A stretch of DNA of 15,902 nucleotides from Polaribacter sp. (lineage in GTDB: Bacteria > Bacteroidota > Bacteroidia > Flavobacteriales > Flavobacteriaceae): contig JAQWOW010000008.1 in NCBI GenBank assembly GCA_029245665.1, forward strand, positions 1 through 15,902. Reading direction: 5' to 3'. Positions 1 to 7,400 of this stretch are shown here, piece by piece. Both the position numbers and the translations under genes were made by a program. The notes beneath the pieces are model-generated. The model saw only the letters and a program-made list of their open reading frames with translations. It had not been told where the DNA came from and did not search any database. The number at the start of each line of letters is the position of its first letter. The stretch's first letter is position 1.

Positions 1-89
1 GCTAAAAGAATATTTTCAAAACCTTCTTGAGCTTTAAGTTGAGATGTAAATGAAAGAAAAATACAGAAAATAAAAAGAATTTTTTTCAT
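1..89 (-). CDS. N-terminus of a secreted protein, partial
   Basis: The first 29 codons and part of the 30th of a gene read leftward out of the window, beginning at the ATG at 89-87. The peptide begins MKKILFIFCIFLSFTSQLKA and then continues with Gln-Glu-Gly-Phe-Glu-Asn-Ile-Leu-Leu. It has a Lys-Lys start, a hydrophobic core of about 12 residues, and Leu-Lys-Ala followed by Gln at about residues 18-21. That is a good Sec signal peptide with a signal peptidase I site and no lipobox cysteine, so the product should be exported to the periplasm or outer membrane. The gene lies about 90 bp downstream of gyrB on the same strand but is separated from it by a strong terminator, so it probably has its own promoter; a weak TACCTTTA box sits at 119-112. 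Too little of the protein is present to name a family. Confidence 0.7.
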   Translation of the reverse strand, partial: MKKILFIFCIFLSFTSQLKAQEGFENILL

Positions 90-120
90 AGTAATTTGAT
101 TAAATTTTATATAAAGGTAT

Positions 121-157
121 AAAAAAAATCACACTTTGTAATTAAAGTGTGATTTTT
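121..157 (-). terminator. gyrB intrinsic terminator
   Basis: The arms 124-137 and 144-157 are perfectly complementary (core AATCACACTTT) around the loop GTAATT. On the minus strand the hairpin is followed by a run of U made by the A tract at 128-121, about 20 nt past the gyrB stop codon. On the plus strand there is also a short T run (153-157), so the structure might work in both directions, but only gyrB obviously needs it. Confidence 0.85.
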
Positions 158-176
158 AGATTTAGTAATAAAAAAT

Positions 177-2114
177 CTATACATCGATATTTGCATATTT
201 TGCATTTCTTTCTATAAAGTCTCTACGAGGTGGAACTTCATCTCCCATTAGCATAGAGAAAACTCTGTCAGCTTCTGTTGCATTGTCAATTTCTACTTTA
301 CGTAAAGTTCTAAATTCAGGGTTCATTGTGGTGTCCCAAAGTTGTTCAGCGTTCATCTCTCCAAGACCTTTGTATCTTTGAATAGTTACACTTCCTCCAA
401 GCTTTTGAGCAATTAAATCTCGTTGATCATCGTCCCATGCATATTCTCTTTTTTGTCCTTTTTTAACTAAATATAGAGGAGGCGTTGCAATGTAAATATA
501 TCCTTGTTCAACCATTTCTCTCATGTATCTGAAGAAAAAGGTCAATATTAATGTAGCAATGTGAGAACCGTCTACATCGGCATCACACATGATCACAACT
601 TTATGATAACGTACTTTTGATAGATTTAAAGCTCTAGGATCTTCTTCAGTTCCAATCGAAATTCCTAGGGCAGTAAACATATTTTTGATTTCTTCATTTT
701 CAAAAACTTTATGTTGCATTGCCTTTTCAACATTTAAAATCTTTCCTCTAAGCGGAAGAATTGCCTGAAAATTACGATCTCTACCTTGTTTTGCTGTTCC
801 ACCAGCAGAATCTCCCTCAACCAGGAAAATTTCACATTGAGCTGGATCCGTTTCTGAACAATCAGATAATTTTCCAGGTAAGCCACCAATAGACATTACA
901 GTCTTACGTTGAACCATTTCACGAGCTTTACGAGCAGCATGTCTGGCTGTGGCTGCTAATATTACTTTTTGGACAATGGTTTTAGCGTCATTAGGATTTT
1001 CTTCTAGGTAGTCCGTTAGCATTTCAGAAACTGCTTGAGATACCGCGGAAGATACTTCTCTATTTCCCAATTTTGTTTTGGTTTGTCCTTCAAATTGAGG
1101 CTCGGCAACTTTAACAGAAATAATGGCTGTTAAACCTTCTCTAAAGTCATCACCTGCAATTTCGAATTTAACATTCTTAAGCAATCCAGATTCATCAGCA
1201 TATTTTTTTAGAGTATGTGTTAAACCTCTCCTAAATCCAGATAAATGAGTTCCTCCTTCGTGCGTATTGATGTTGTTTACGTAAGAATGTAAATTTTCTG
1301 AATAGGAGGTATTGTATACCATGGCAACTTCAACAGGTATTCCGTTTTTCTCACCTTCCATAGAAATCACATTCGCTGTTAGTTGCTCACGAGTAGAATC
1401 TAGGTATTTGATAAATTCTGGCAATCCTTCATCACTGTGAAAAGTTTCAGTTGTAAAATTCCCTTCGTCATCAGTTGTTCTTCTATCTGTTAAGGTGATT
1501 GTAATCCCTTTGTTGAGATAGGACAATTCTCGCATACGAGTTGCTAGGGTATCGTAATTGTATTCTGTAGTTTGTGCAAATATTGTTTTGTCGGGTAAAA
1601 AAGTAACGATAGTTCCTGTGAAATCAGTATCTCCAATCGTTTTTACTGGGTATAAAGATTTTCCTTCAGAGTATTCTTGTTGCCATACTTTACCTTCTTT
1701 ATGAACGGTTGCTGTTAAGTGTTGTGATAATGCATTTACACAAGAAACACCAACACCGTGAAGCCCACCAGAAACTTTGTAAGAATCTTTATCAAACTTT
1801 CCACCAGCACCAATTTTCGTCATTACAACCTGCAATGCAGAAACACCTTCTTTTTTATGAATTCCAACAGGTATTCCTCGACCGTTATCTTTGGTGGTTA
1901 TTGAATTATCTTCGTTAATGGTAATATTTATAGTATCACAATAACCTCCCATTGCCTCGTCAATAGAATTGTCTACAACTTCATATACTAAATGATGTAA
2001 ACCCCGAATTCCTACGTCTCCAATATACATCGAAGGACGCATTCTAACATGTTCCATTCCTTCCAATGCCTGAATACTGGAGGCATCATAATTTTTTTTG
2101 TTTTCTTCGCTCAT
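177..2114 (-). CDS. gyrB: DNA gyrase subunit B (GyrB)
   Basis: This is the ATPase subunit of DNA gyrase, the type IIA topoisomerase that introduces negative supercoils in an A2B2 complex with GyrA. The GHKL ATPase domain is at the N-terminus: the Glu45-Val-Val-Asp-Asn49 motif (catalytic Glu45, Mg-binding Asn49), Asp76-Asn-Gly-Arg-Gly and the glycine-rich Ser-Gly-Gly-Leu-His-Gly-Val-Gly lid at about residues 115-122. The TOPRIM domain has Glu433 in EGDSAGG and the metal-binding Asp511, Asp513 and Asp515 in DADVDGSH. The QRYKGLGEMNAEQLW block marks the C-terminal GyrB tail. At 645 residues it has the short form, without the extra domain seen in E. coli GyrB (804 residues). ParE is the main alternative, but the overall sequence fits GyrB better. 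The start chosen gives MSEENKKNYDASSIQALEGM, the usual N-terminus of the family. It is transcribed divergently from the gat operon. Confidence 0.97.
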   Translation of the reverse strand: MSEENKKNYDASSIQALEGMEHVRMRPSMYIGDVGIRGLHHLVYEVVDNSIDEAMGGYCDTINITINEDNSITTKDNGRGIPVGIHKKEGVSALQVVMTKIGAGGKFDKDSYKVSGGLHGVGVSCVNALSQHLTATVHKEGKVWQQEYSEGKSLYPVKTIGDTDFTGTIVTFLPDKTIFAQTTEYNYDTLATRMRELSYLNKGITITLTDRRTTDDEGNFTTETFHSDEGLPEFIKYLDSTREQLTANVISMEGEKNGIPVEVAMVYNTSYSENLHSYVNNINTHEGGTHLSGFRRGLTHTLKKYADESGLLKNVKFEIAGDDFREGLTAIISVKVAEPQFEGQTKTKLGNREVSSAVSQAVSEMLTDYLEENPNDAKTIVQKVILAATARHAARKAREMVQRKTVMSIGGLPGKLSDCSETDPAQCEIFLVEGDSAGGTAKQGRDRNFQAILPLRGKILNVEKAMQHKVFENEEIKNMFTALGISIGTEEDPRALNLSKVRYHKVVIMCDADVDGSHIATLILTFFFRYMREMVEQGYIYIATPPLYLVKKGQKREYAWDDDQRDLIAQKLGGSVTIQRYKGLGEMNAEQLWDTTMNPEFRTLRKVEIDNATEADRVFSMLMGDEVPPRRDFIERNAKYANIDV

Positions 2115-2177
2115 TGTAAAAGTGAATTATATTTTTAGTTGATAAATCGTAACTTAATTGAACTGAATTATGTTTCT

Positions 2178-2185
2178 CAAATTTA
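2178..2185 (-). promoter_or_regulatory. Candidate gyrB promoter, -7 box
   Basis: On the minus strand this reads TAAATTTG, a full match to the Bacteroidota -7 consensus TAnnTTTG, about 63 bp upstream of the gyrB start codon. No clear TTG-type -33 element lies at the expected distance, so the assignment rests on the -7 box and its position. Confidence 0.45.
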
Positions 2186-2574
2186 CGATTTTTAGAAAGT
2201 ATTTAAAAGCTTTTTAGAGATTTTACGTTAAAATTATGAACATTTGTTGATTTCTTAAAAATGCCTTAAACACCCTAAAAATAGCCTTAAAATTAATTGT
2301 ATTTTTTTTTAATGCATTTTTAAATTATAACTTTTTTAAAACAGCTTAAAGCTTTGGTTTTTTATTCTTGAATTGGAATTGTTTGAGTAAAATAAGTCTA
2401 GTTTCACCGAATTATATCAATAATTTTTTTGGTATTAACTATTTTTTTTATTTTGAGAATCATTGAATTTTTAATGAATCTTTTTCTTTGTGAGTTTATT
2501 TTAATGTATGTGTAATTAATTATCAAAATTTTATAAATACCGCAAAGGCTTTGTAAAAAGTTTAAAAAGAACTT
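2186..2574. other. AT-rich intergenic region without a gene
   Basis: This stretch lies between the divergent gyrB and gat promoters. It is very AT-rich with long T runs. I see no open frame with a plausible start, no tRNA-like cloverleaf, no DnaA-box cluster, no tandem repeats and no clear terminator. It may simply be an insulating spacer. Regulatory sites that depend on an unknown consensus could still be present. Confidence 0.6.
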
Positions 2575-2602
2575 TTTGTCCCATTTATTCTACTTATCTT
2601 TG
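2575..2602 (+). promoter_or_regulatory. Promoter of the gat leader and operon
   Basis: A perfect -7 box TATCTTTG is at 2595-2602 (consensus TAnnTTTG), with a -33 TTTG at 2575-2578. The spacing of 16 nt is at the short end for Bacteroidota. Transcription should start at about 2607-2611, only 10-15 nt before the leader peptide ATG at 2621. That places the leader at the extreme 5' end of the mRNA, as expected for an attenuator. Confidence 0.8.
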
Positions 2603-2620
2603 TGTTATAATTTAGCAACC

Positions 2621-2674
2621 ATGATAATAAATAACAATAATCGTAATTTCAATAATCCTAATTTGTTAGGATAG
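2621..2674 (+). CDS. Asn-rich leader peptide of the gat operon attenuator
   Basis: This is a 17-codon ORF, MIINNNNRNFNNPNLLG, ending in TAG at 2672-2674. Eight of its 17 residues are Asn (positions 4-7, 9, 11, 12 and 14; seven AAT codons and one AAC). It starts 18 nt after the -7 box and ends exactly where the antiterminator strand begins. The placement is that of a classical leader peptide, in which ribosome stalling on codons for a scarce aminoacyl-tRNA controls read-through of a terminator. The downstream genes make Asn-tRNA(Asn), which matches the codon being sensed. A 7-bp hairpin (2655-2661 with 2666-2672, loop TTTG) covers the last codons and could act as a pause hairpin. AT-richness alone makes AAT codons common, but the fit with the downstream hairpins and the parallel Trp leader near 7807 argue against chance. 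The peptide itself probably has no other role. Confidence 0.85.
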   Translation: MIINNNNRNFNNPNLLG

Positions 2675-2708
2675 GAAGGTTGTTGTTTAGAAATATATAA
2701 AACCTTCC
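2674..2708 (+). promoter_or_regulatory. Antiterminator of the Asn attenuator
   Basis: GGAAGGTT at 2674-2681 is perfectly complementary to AACCTTCC at 2701-2708, and that second segment is also the 5' arm of the terminator. The two pairings are therefore mutually exclusive. The upstream strand starts on the last base of the leader stop codon. A ribosome that finishes the leader would mask it and let the terminator form, while a ribosome stalled on the Asn codons at 2630-2662 would leave it free. Confidence 0.8.
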
Positions 2709-2729
2709 AATTTTGGAAGGTTTTTTTTT
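2699..2729 (+). terminator. Attenuator terminator of the gat operon
   Basis: The arms AAAACCTTCCA (2699-2709) and TGGAAGGTTTT (2714-2724) form an 11-bp hairpin with a tetraloop, followed by an unbroken T run through 2729. It is an intrinsic terminator placed between promoter and first gene, 20 nt before the gatC start, so it must be bypassed for expression of the operon. Confidence 0.9.
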
Positions 2730-2748
2730 AAATCTAAAATTAAAAGAG

Positions 2749-3015
2749 ATGAGTAAAATTATGACAGTGGACGTATTGTCAAGTATTAAAGGTGCGCAGC
2801 CGTCAGAATCTGTGAATTCATTATTTGAAGTAATTAAAAATGCCAACACAACAAATAATTCTTTTAATCAAAATCATAATAACGCAGTATTCTTAGATGA
2901 TTTAAGGGAAGATGTTGTTTTTCATAGTCCTAAAATTGAAAAACAAATCATCATAGAAAACTTTCCGAGAGAAAAAAAAGGGTATTTGGTGGTTTCTAAA
3001 GTGATTGAAGAATAG
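2749..3015 (+). CDS. gatC: GatC, subunit C of Asp-tRNA(Asn) amidotransferase, short and divergent
   Basis: GatC is the small structural belt subunit that wraps round GatA and GatB in the GatCAB amidotransferase. I chose the ATG at 2749 (88 residues); an open frame extends upstream to a TTG at 2713, but that codon lies inside the terminator hairpin. An ATG at 2761 is also possible. Identity rests on the C-terminal half: Leu-Arg-Glu-Asp-Val-Val (52-57), then Glu-Asn-Phe-Pro-Arg-Glu and Gly-Tyr-Leu-Val-Val-Ser-Lys-Val-Ile-Glu, which match the LRED...GYFVVPKVIE ending of the family. The position directly ahead of gatA and gatB agrees. The N-terminal helical part is unlike typical GatC (about 95-100 residues) and contains an Asn-rich stretch at 31-45, with eight Asn in 15 residues. 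The gatA start follows the stop by 2 nt. Confidence 0.85.
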   Translation: MSKIMTVDVLSSIKGAQPSESVNSLFEVIKNANTTNNSFNQNHNNAVFLDDLREDVVFHSPKIEKQIIIENFPREKKGYLVVSKVIEE

Positions 3016-3017
3016 TT

Positions 3018-4418
3018 ATGGAATCTCAAATACGTACCATTCACCAGCAATTGATAAACAAAGAAATTACTTGTACACAGTTAGTACAAGAAAGACTAGA
3101 ATTATTAAAATTGAATACTCATGTTACTGTTAATTCACTTCTAGAAGCTTCAGCCTTAGAATCTGCCACAAAAGTAGATGCTAAAATTAAAAGTGGCCAA
3201 GAAATAGGATTGTTAGAAGGAATCCCTTTTGGAATTAAAGATGTATATATGCTTCAGGGAACATATACTTCAGCAAGTTCAGATTTGCTTAAAAATTACA
3301 AATCTTCCTATACTGCAACTGCAATTCAAAAATTATTAGATGCCGGAGCGATTCCGTTAGTAAAAGAAAATTGTGATAGTTTTGGTCACGGTTCCTCATC
3401 AGAAAATACTATTTTTGGAGCTGTAAAAAATGCTGTAAATCCAACTCTTGTTGGTGGAGGTTCTAGTGGAGGATCTGCTGTGAATGTATCAAAAGATTAT
3501 ACTGTTTTTTCAATTGGAGGGGATACAGGAGGGTCAATTAGACAACCTGCAGGCTACAATAATGTTTATGGTTTTAAACCAACTTATGGTAGAATTTCAC
3601 GATTTGGATTAATGGCATATGCTTCTTCAACAGATTGTGTTGGACCCATTACAAAATCGATAGAAGATGCAAGAATCGTTTTAAATACAATCAGTGGAAA
3701 AGATTTAAAAGATCAAACTACATACCATTCTGAAAAAATTTTAGAAGAAGCAATTTTAAATTCTGATGCTATAAAAACAGTTGGATATTTTAAAAACTTT
3801 CTAGAAAGTGATGCTATTGATACTCAAATAAAATCTGATTTTTTAGCATCAATAGAAAAAATAAAGTCTAAAGGAATTCAAGTTAAAGCACTCGATTTTT
3901 TTGAGTTAGACACCTTAGTTTCTACTTATTATACTTTGGCAATGGCAGAAACTGCCTCAAATTTGTCAAGATTAGATGGTACAAATTATGGAAATAGAAT
4001 AGAAGGAGAGAATTTAAAAGAAACCTATTCAATTACACGGTCGGAAAATTTTTCCGAAGAAACCAAGCGAAGAATTGTTGGTGGAAATCAAGTGTTATCT
4101 CAAGGTTTTTCTGATGAAATTTATTTAAAAGGATTAAGTTTAAGAGATCAGATTGCTGAAAATTTTAAAAAAGATTTTATGGAAGTTGATGTCATTTTAT
4201 CACCTGTAACACCCAACCTACCTCCAGCAATTGGAGATAGTTTAAAAGATCCTTTGGCAATGTATTTGTCAGATGCATATACAGTAGGTTTTAGCTTGGG
4301 ACAATTACCAACTTTAACAATGCCTAAAGGAACTGAAACAGGACTACAAATTACAGCAGCAAAAAATAATGATGAACTCGTTTTTAAGTTTGCTAACTTC
4401 TTAAAAGATATCATATAA
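3018..4418 (+). CDS. gatA: GatA, glutaminase subunit of Asp-tRNA(Asn) amidotransferase
   Basis: This is an amidase-signature protein of 466 residues. In GatCAB this subunit hydrolyses glutamine and passes ammonia through a tunnel to GatB. The complete Ser-cisSer-Lys triad is visible: Lys74 in GIKDVY, Ser149 in GGSSGGSA and Ser173 in DTGGSIRQPA. The two serines are 24 residues apart, as in S. aureus GatA and other family members. The long GFKPTYGRISRFGLMAYASS segment and the SPVTPNLPP element further on are typical of GatA rather than of generic amidases. The length is slightly short (most are 475-490). The start is 2 nt after the gatC stop, and the last base of its TAA stop is the first base of the next gene's ATG, so translation of the two is probably coupled. 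Context with gatC and gatB makes the amidotransferase role secure. Confidence 0.95.
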   Translation: MESQIRTIHQQLINKEITCTQLVQERLELLKLNTHVTVNSLLEASALESATKVDAKIKSGQEIGLLEGIPFGIKDVYMLQGTYTSASSDLLKNYKSSYTATAIQKLLDAGAIPLVKENCDSFGHGSSSENTIFGAVKNAVNPTLVGGGSSGGSAVNVSKDYTVFSIGGDTGGSIRQPAGYNNVYGFKPTYGRISRFGLMAYASSTDCVGPITKSIEDARIVLNTISGKDLKDQTTYHSEKILEEAILNSDAIKTVGYFKNFLESDAIDTQIKSDFLASIEKIKSKGIQVKALDFFELDTLVSTYYTLAMAETASNLSRLDGTNYGNRIEGENLKETYSITRSENFSEETKRRIVGGNQVLSQGFSDEIYLKGLSLRDQIAENFKKDFMEVDVILSPVTPNLPPAIGDSLKDPLAMYLSDAYTVGFSLGQLPTLTMPKGTETGLQITAAKNNDELVFKFANFLKDII

Positions 4419-7400
4419 TGGAACTGAAACAATTAAATGAGCTGATAAAAAAGCACGACTTAGAGTTGGTCATTGGTTTAGAAACACACGTTCGGTTAAA
4501 TACCAAAACCAAGTTGTTTTGTTCTTGTGCAAATGAAGAAACAGAAGAGCCAAATCAACATATTTGTTCAGTTTGTACTGGTCAAATGGGAGTATTGCCG
4601 TCTATTAATAAAGAAGCAATTAAGAAGGCTATCTATTTTGGAAAAGCAGTAAAATCTACTTTTTCAAATGAAGTGATTTCTTGGGATAGAAAGCATTATG
4701 AGTACCCAGACAACCCAAAGAATATTCAAATTACACAGTTTCACAATCCTGTAATCCCAGACGGACAAGTTTCATGTTTTAGAAATGATGGTTCTCAATT
4801 TACAGTCAATCTAACTCAAGTTCATATTGAAGAAGATGCTGCTAAATTGCTGCATGAAAAGAAAGTTTCTTTGGTTGATTTTAATAAAGCAGGAGTTCCA
4901 TTAATTGAAATTGTAACAGAACCTTGTATCCGTCATATTGAAGATGCTTCAACTTATGCCCAATACATTCAAAGAATTGTTCAGAATTTAAAAATATCTG
5001 AAGCAAATCTAGAAAAAGGAGAGTTTAAGTCTGATGTGTCTGTATCACTCCGAAAAAAGCATAGTCGTAATTTAAATCCTCGAACCGAGATTAAAAACTT
5101 GAATTCTTTTAAGTTCATGGTTGATGCTTTAAAAGAGGAAATTGAAAAGCAACTGAATTATTTTATAGAACATAAAGAATTTAGACCAACACAAACTACA
5201 GTTTTATGGGATGCAGATTTAAAGCAAACCAAAACAATGCGAACAAAGGAGTTTGAAGCGGATTATAGATTTATTTCAGAACCAGATTTACCATTTGTAA
5301 ATATCAAACAAGTTGTAGAAAGTATTGATGTGGATTTAAGCTCATTGCCTTTTGCAGTTGAATCTATTTTAATTAAAGGTGGAGTATTGCCTCAAGATGC
5401 AAAGTTTTTTACGGCAGATTCATTGCGCTCTAAAACTTTTGTAGCAATTCATAATGTTATTAAAGATGCTTCTTTTGTTGCTAAAACTTTGGTAAATACG
5501 ATTGGTGCAGATCAATATGAAAGTATTCATAATGTGACTCAGTTAACAGAAATTTTCCAATTATTTAAAGAGGAAAAAATCACTTCAGTTTTGGTTCAAA
5601 GTGGAATACGATCATATTTGAAAGACAGTACTTTTGATTATAAAAAATACTTTGAACAGAATGCAATCTCTGAAGATAAAATTAGACAGGCGGTTCAAAA
5701 AGTAATTTCTAACAATGAAGTAATTGCAAATGACATTAAAGCAGGGAACCAAGGTAAGGCAGGTATTCTTGTCGGAAAAGTAATTGCTATCATTGGAAAA
5801 GGTGCTTCAGGGAAAGTCATCCGACAAGAAATTCTAAACAATCTTGCTAGAGCATCTCAAGTCCACGGAAACGAACCAAATACGAAAGCAAAAGCGACCA
5901 AAAACGAAAAACAAAAAAGTAAAGTAGAAGAAGAAATTTTACCTCAAATTCCGATTGTAATAAAAGAAGAATATAGGACACACACAATATCTCAATTATC
6001 AGAAAAATCGATAAGTGCTGAGGTTACTTTATCTGGTTGGGTGGCGAGTGTTCGTGATCATGGAGAATTAATTTTTATTGATTTACGAGACTCAAGTAAT
6101 CAAGTTTTTCAGGTACGCTTGAGCAGAGAAACATTTCCTAATTTAGACGAATTGGTAAAGCTAAAACCAGAAACGGTAATTATGGTAACTGGTTCTGTAG
6201 TTCAAAGAAATGCAGATGATTACAATTCAAGTTTAAGAACAGGTACACTTGAGCTAGAAACAGCTACTTTAGAAATTTTAAACTTATCTAAAACACTTCC
6301 TTTTGAAATAAAAAGAGCGACTAAAACAAATGAAAATGTTCGTTTTCAATACAAGTTTTTAGATCACAGAAACGAGGATGTTCGAAAAGCAATTGTAAAT
6401 CGTCATAAAGTCATTAAGCTTTTACGAGATATCCTAGATGAAGAACAATTTATAGAAATTGAAACGCCAATTTTAACAGCTGGTACAGATGAAGGGGCTA
6501 GAGAGTTTATTGTTCCTACAAGAAAACAAGCGGGTTCTTTTTACACACTTCCTCAAGCTCCTCAGCAGTTCAAACAAATGTTAATGGTCGGTGGATTTGA
6601 GAAATATTTTCAAATTGCGCGTTGTTTTAGAGACGAAGATTCACGTGGTGATCGTCAACCAGAATTTACACAGTTAGACATCGAAATGGCCTATGCTAGC
6701 ATGCAGCAAATTATTGATTTAAACACCAAAATGTTTAATGAAGTTGTGAGGAAAATCTATGGTAAAAAATGGATTTTACATCCTTTTGAAGTGATTACTT
6801 ATAAAGAAGCCATGGACAAGTATGGTTGTGACAGACCAGATTTACGATATGGCCTGCAAATGCAAGATATTACTGATATTGTAAAAGATACTACTTTTCA
6901 AGTTTTTAGCAAACCAATAGAAGAAGGTGGAATTGTAAAATGTATCAAAGTTTCAGCTAAAGAGCAGGGAAATAAAAGAATGTCTAAAGGGCAGATTGAA
7001 AATTTAACGGCAATTGCGCAACAAAATGGTCTAGGGGGGTTGGCATACATCATTGTCAATGAACATGATCTACAATCGCCAATTATTAAATTCTTAGGGG
7101 AAGAGATTGCTGCTAATATTATAAAAGCAACAGCAGCGAAAATTGGAGATATTGTCTTTTTCTCCGCTGCAAATTATACAATAGCAAATAAAGCTTTAGA
7201 TGCTGTCCGTCAAGAGATGGGGCGTATTTTAAAACTCATCAACCCAAAAGAATTGTGTCCGGCTTGGGTAGTCGATTTTCCAATGTTTGAAAAGACAGAG
7301 GAAGGAAGATGGACGTTTACACACAATCCATTTTCAATGCCAGCGATCTATGATTTAGAAAAACATATGCATGGGCAGGGAGAAGTAATTGGAACTATTA

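Noticed and set aside
1709..1918. Open frame on the plus strand inside gyrB
   Set aside because: It lies antisense to the conserved ATPase domain of gyrB, and its His/Gln-rich composition is that of a complementary-strand shadow.
2186..2574. Possible replication origin or small RNA in the gap beside gyrB
   Set aside because: There is no DnaA-box cluster, no repeated 13-mers and no promoter-plus-terminator pair. The AT-richness alone is not evidence.
2713..2748. Upstream in-frame extension of gatC from a TTG codon
   Set aside because: The TTG lies in the 3' arm of the attenuator terminator and the extension encodes the T run (Phe-Phe-Leu). The ATG at 2749 is the sensible start.
4148..4432. 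Open frame on the minus strand over the gatA end
   Set aside because: It is antisense to the conserved C-terminus of GatA, with no promoter or recognisable product.
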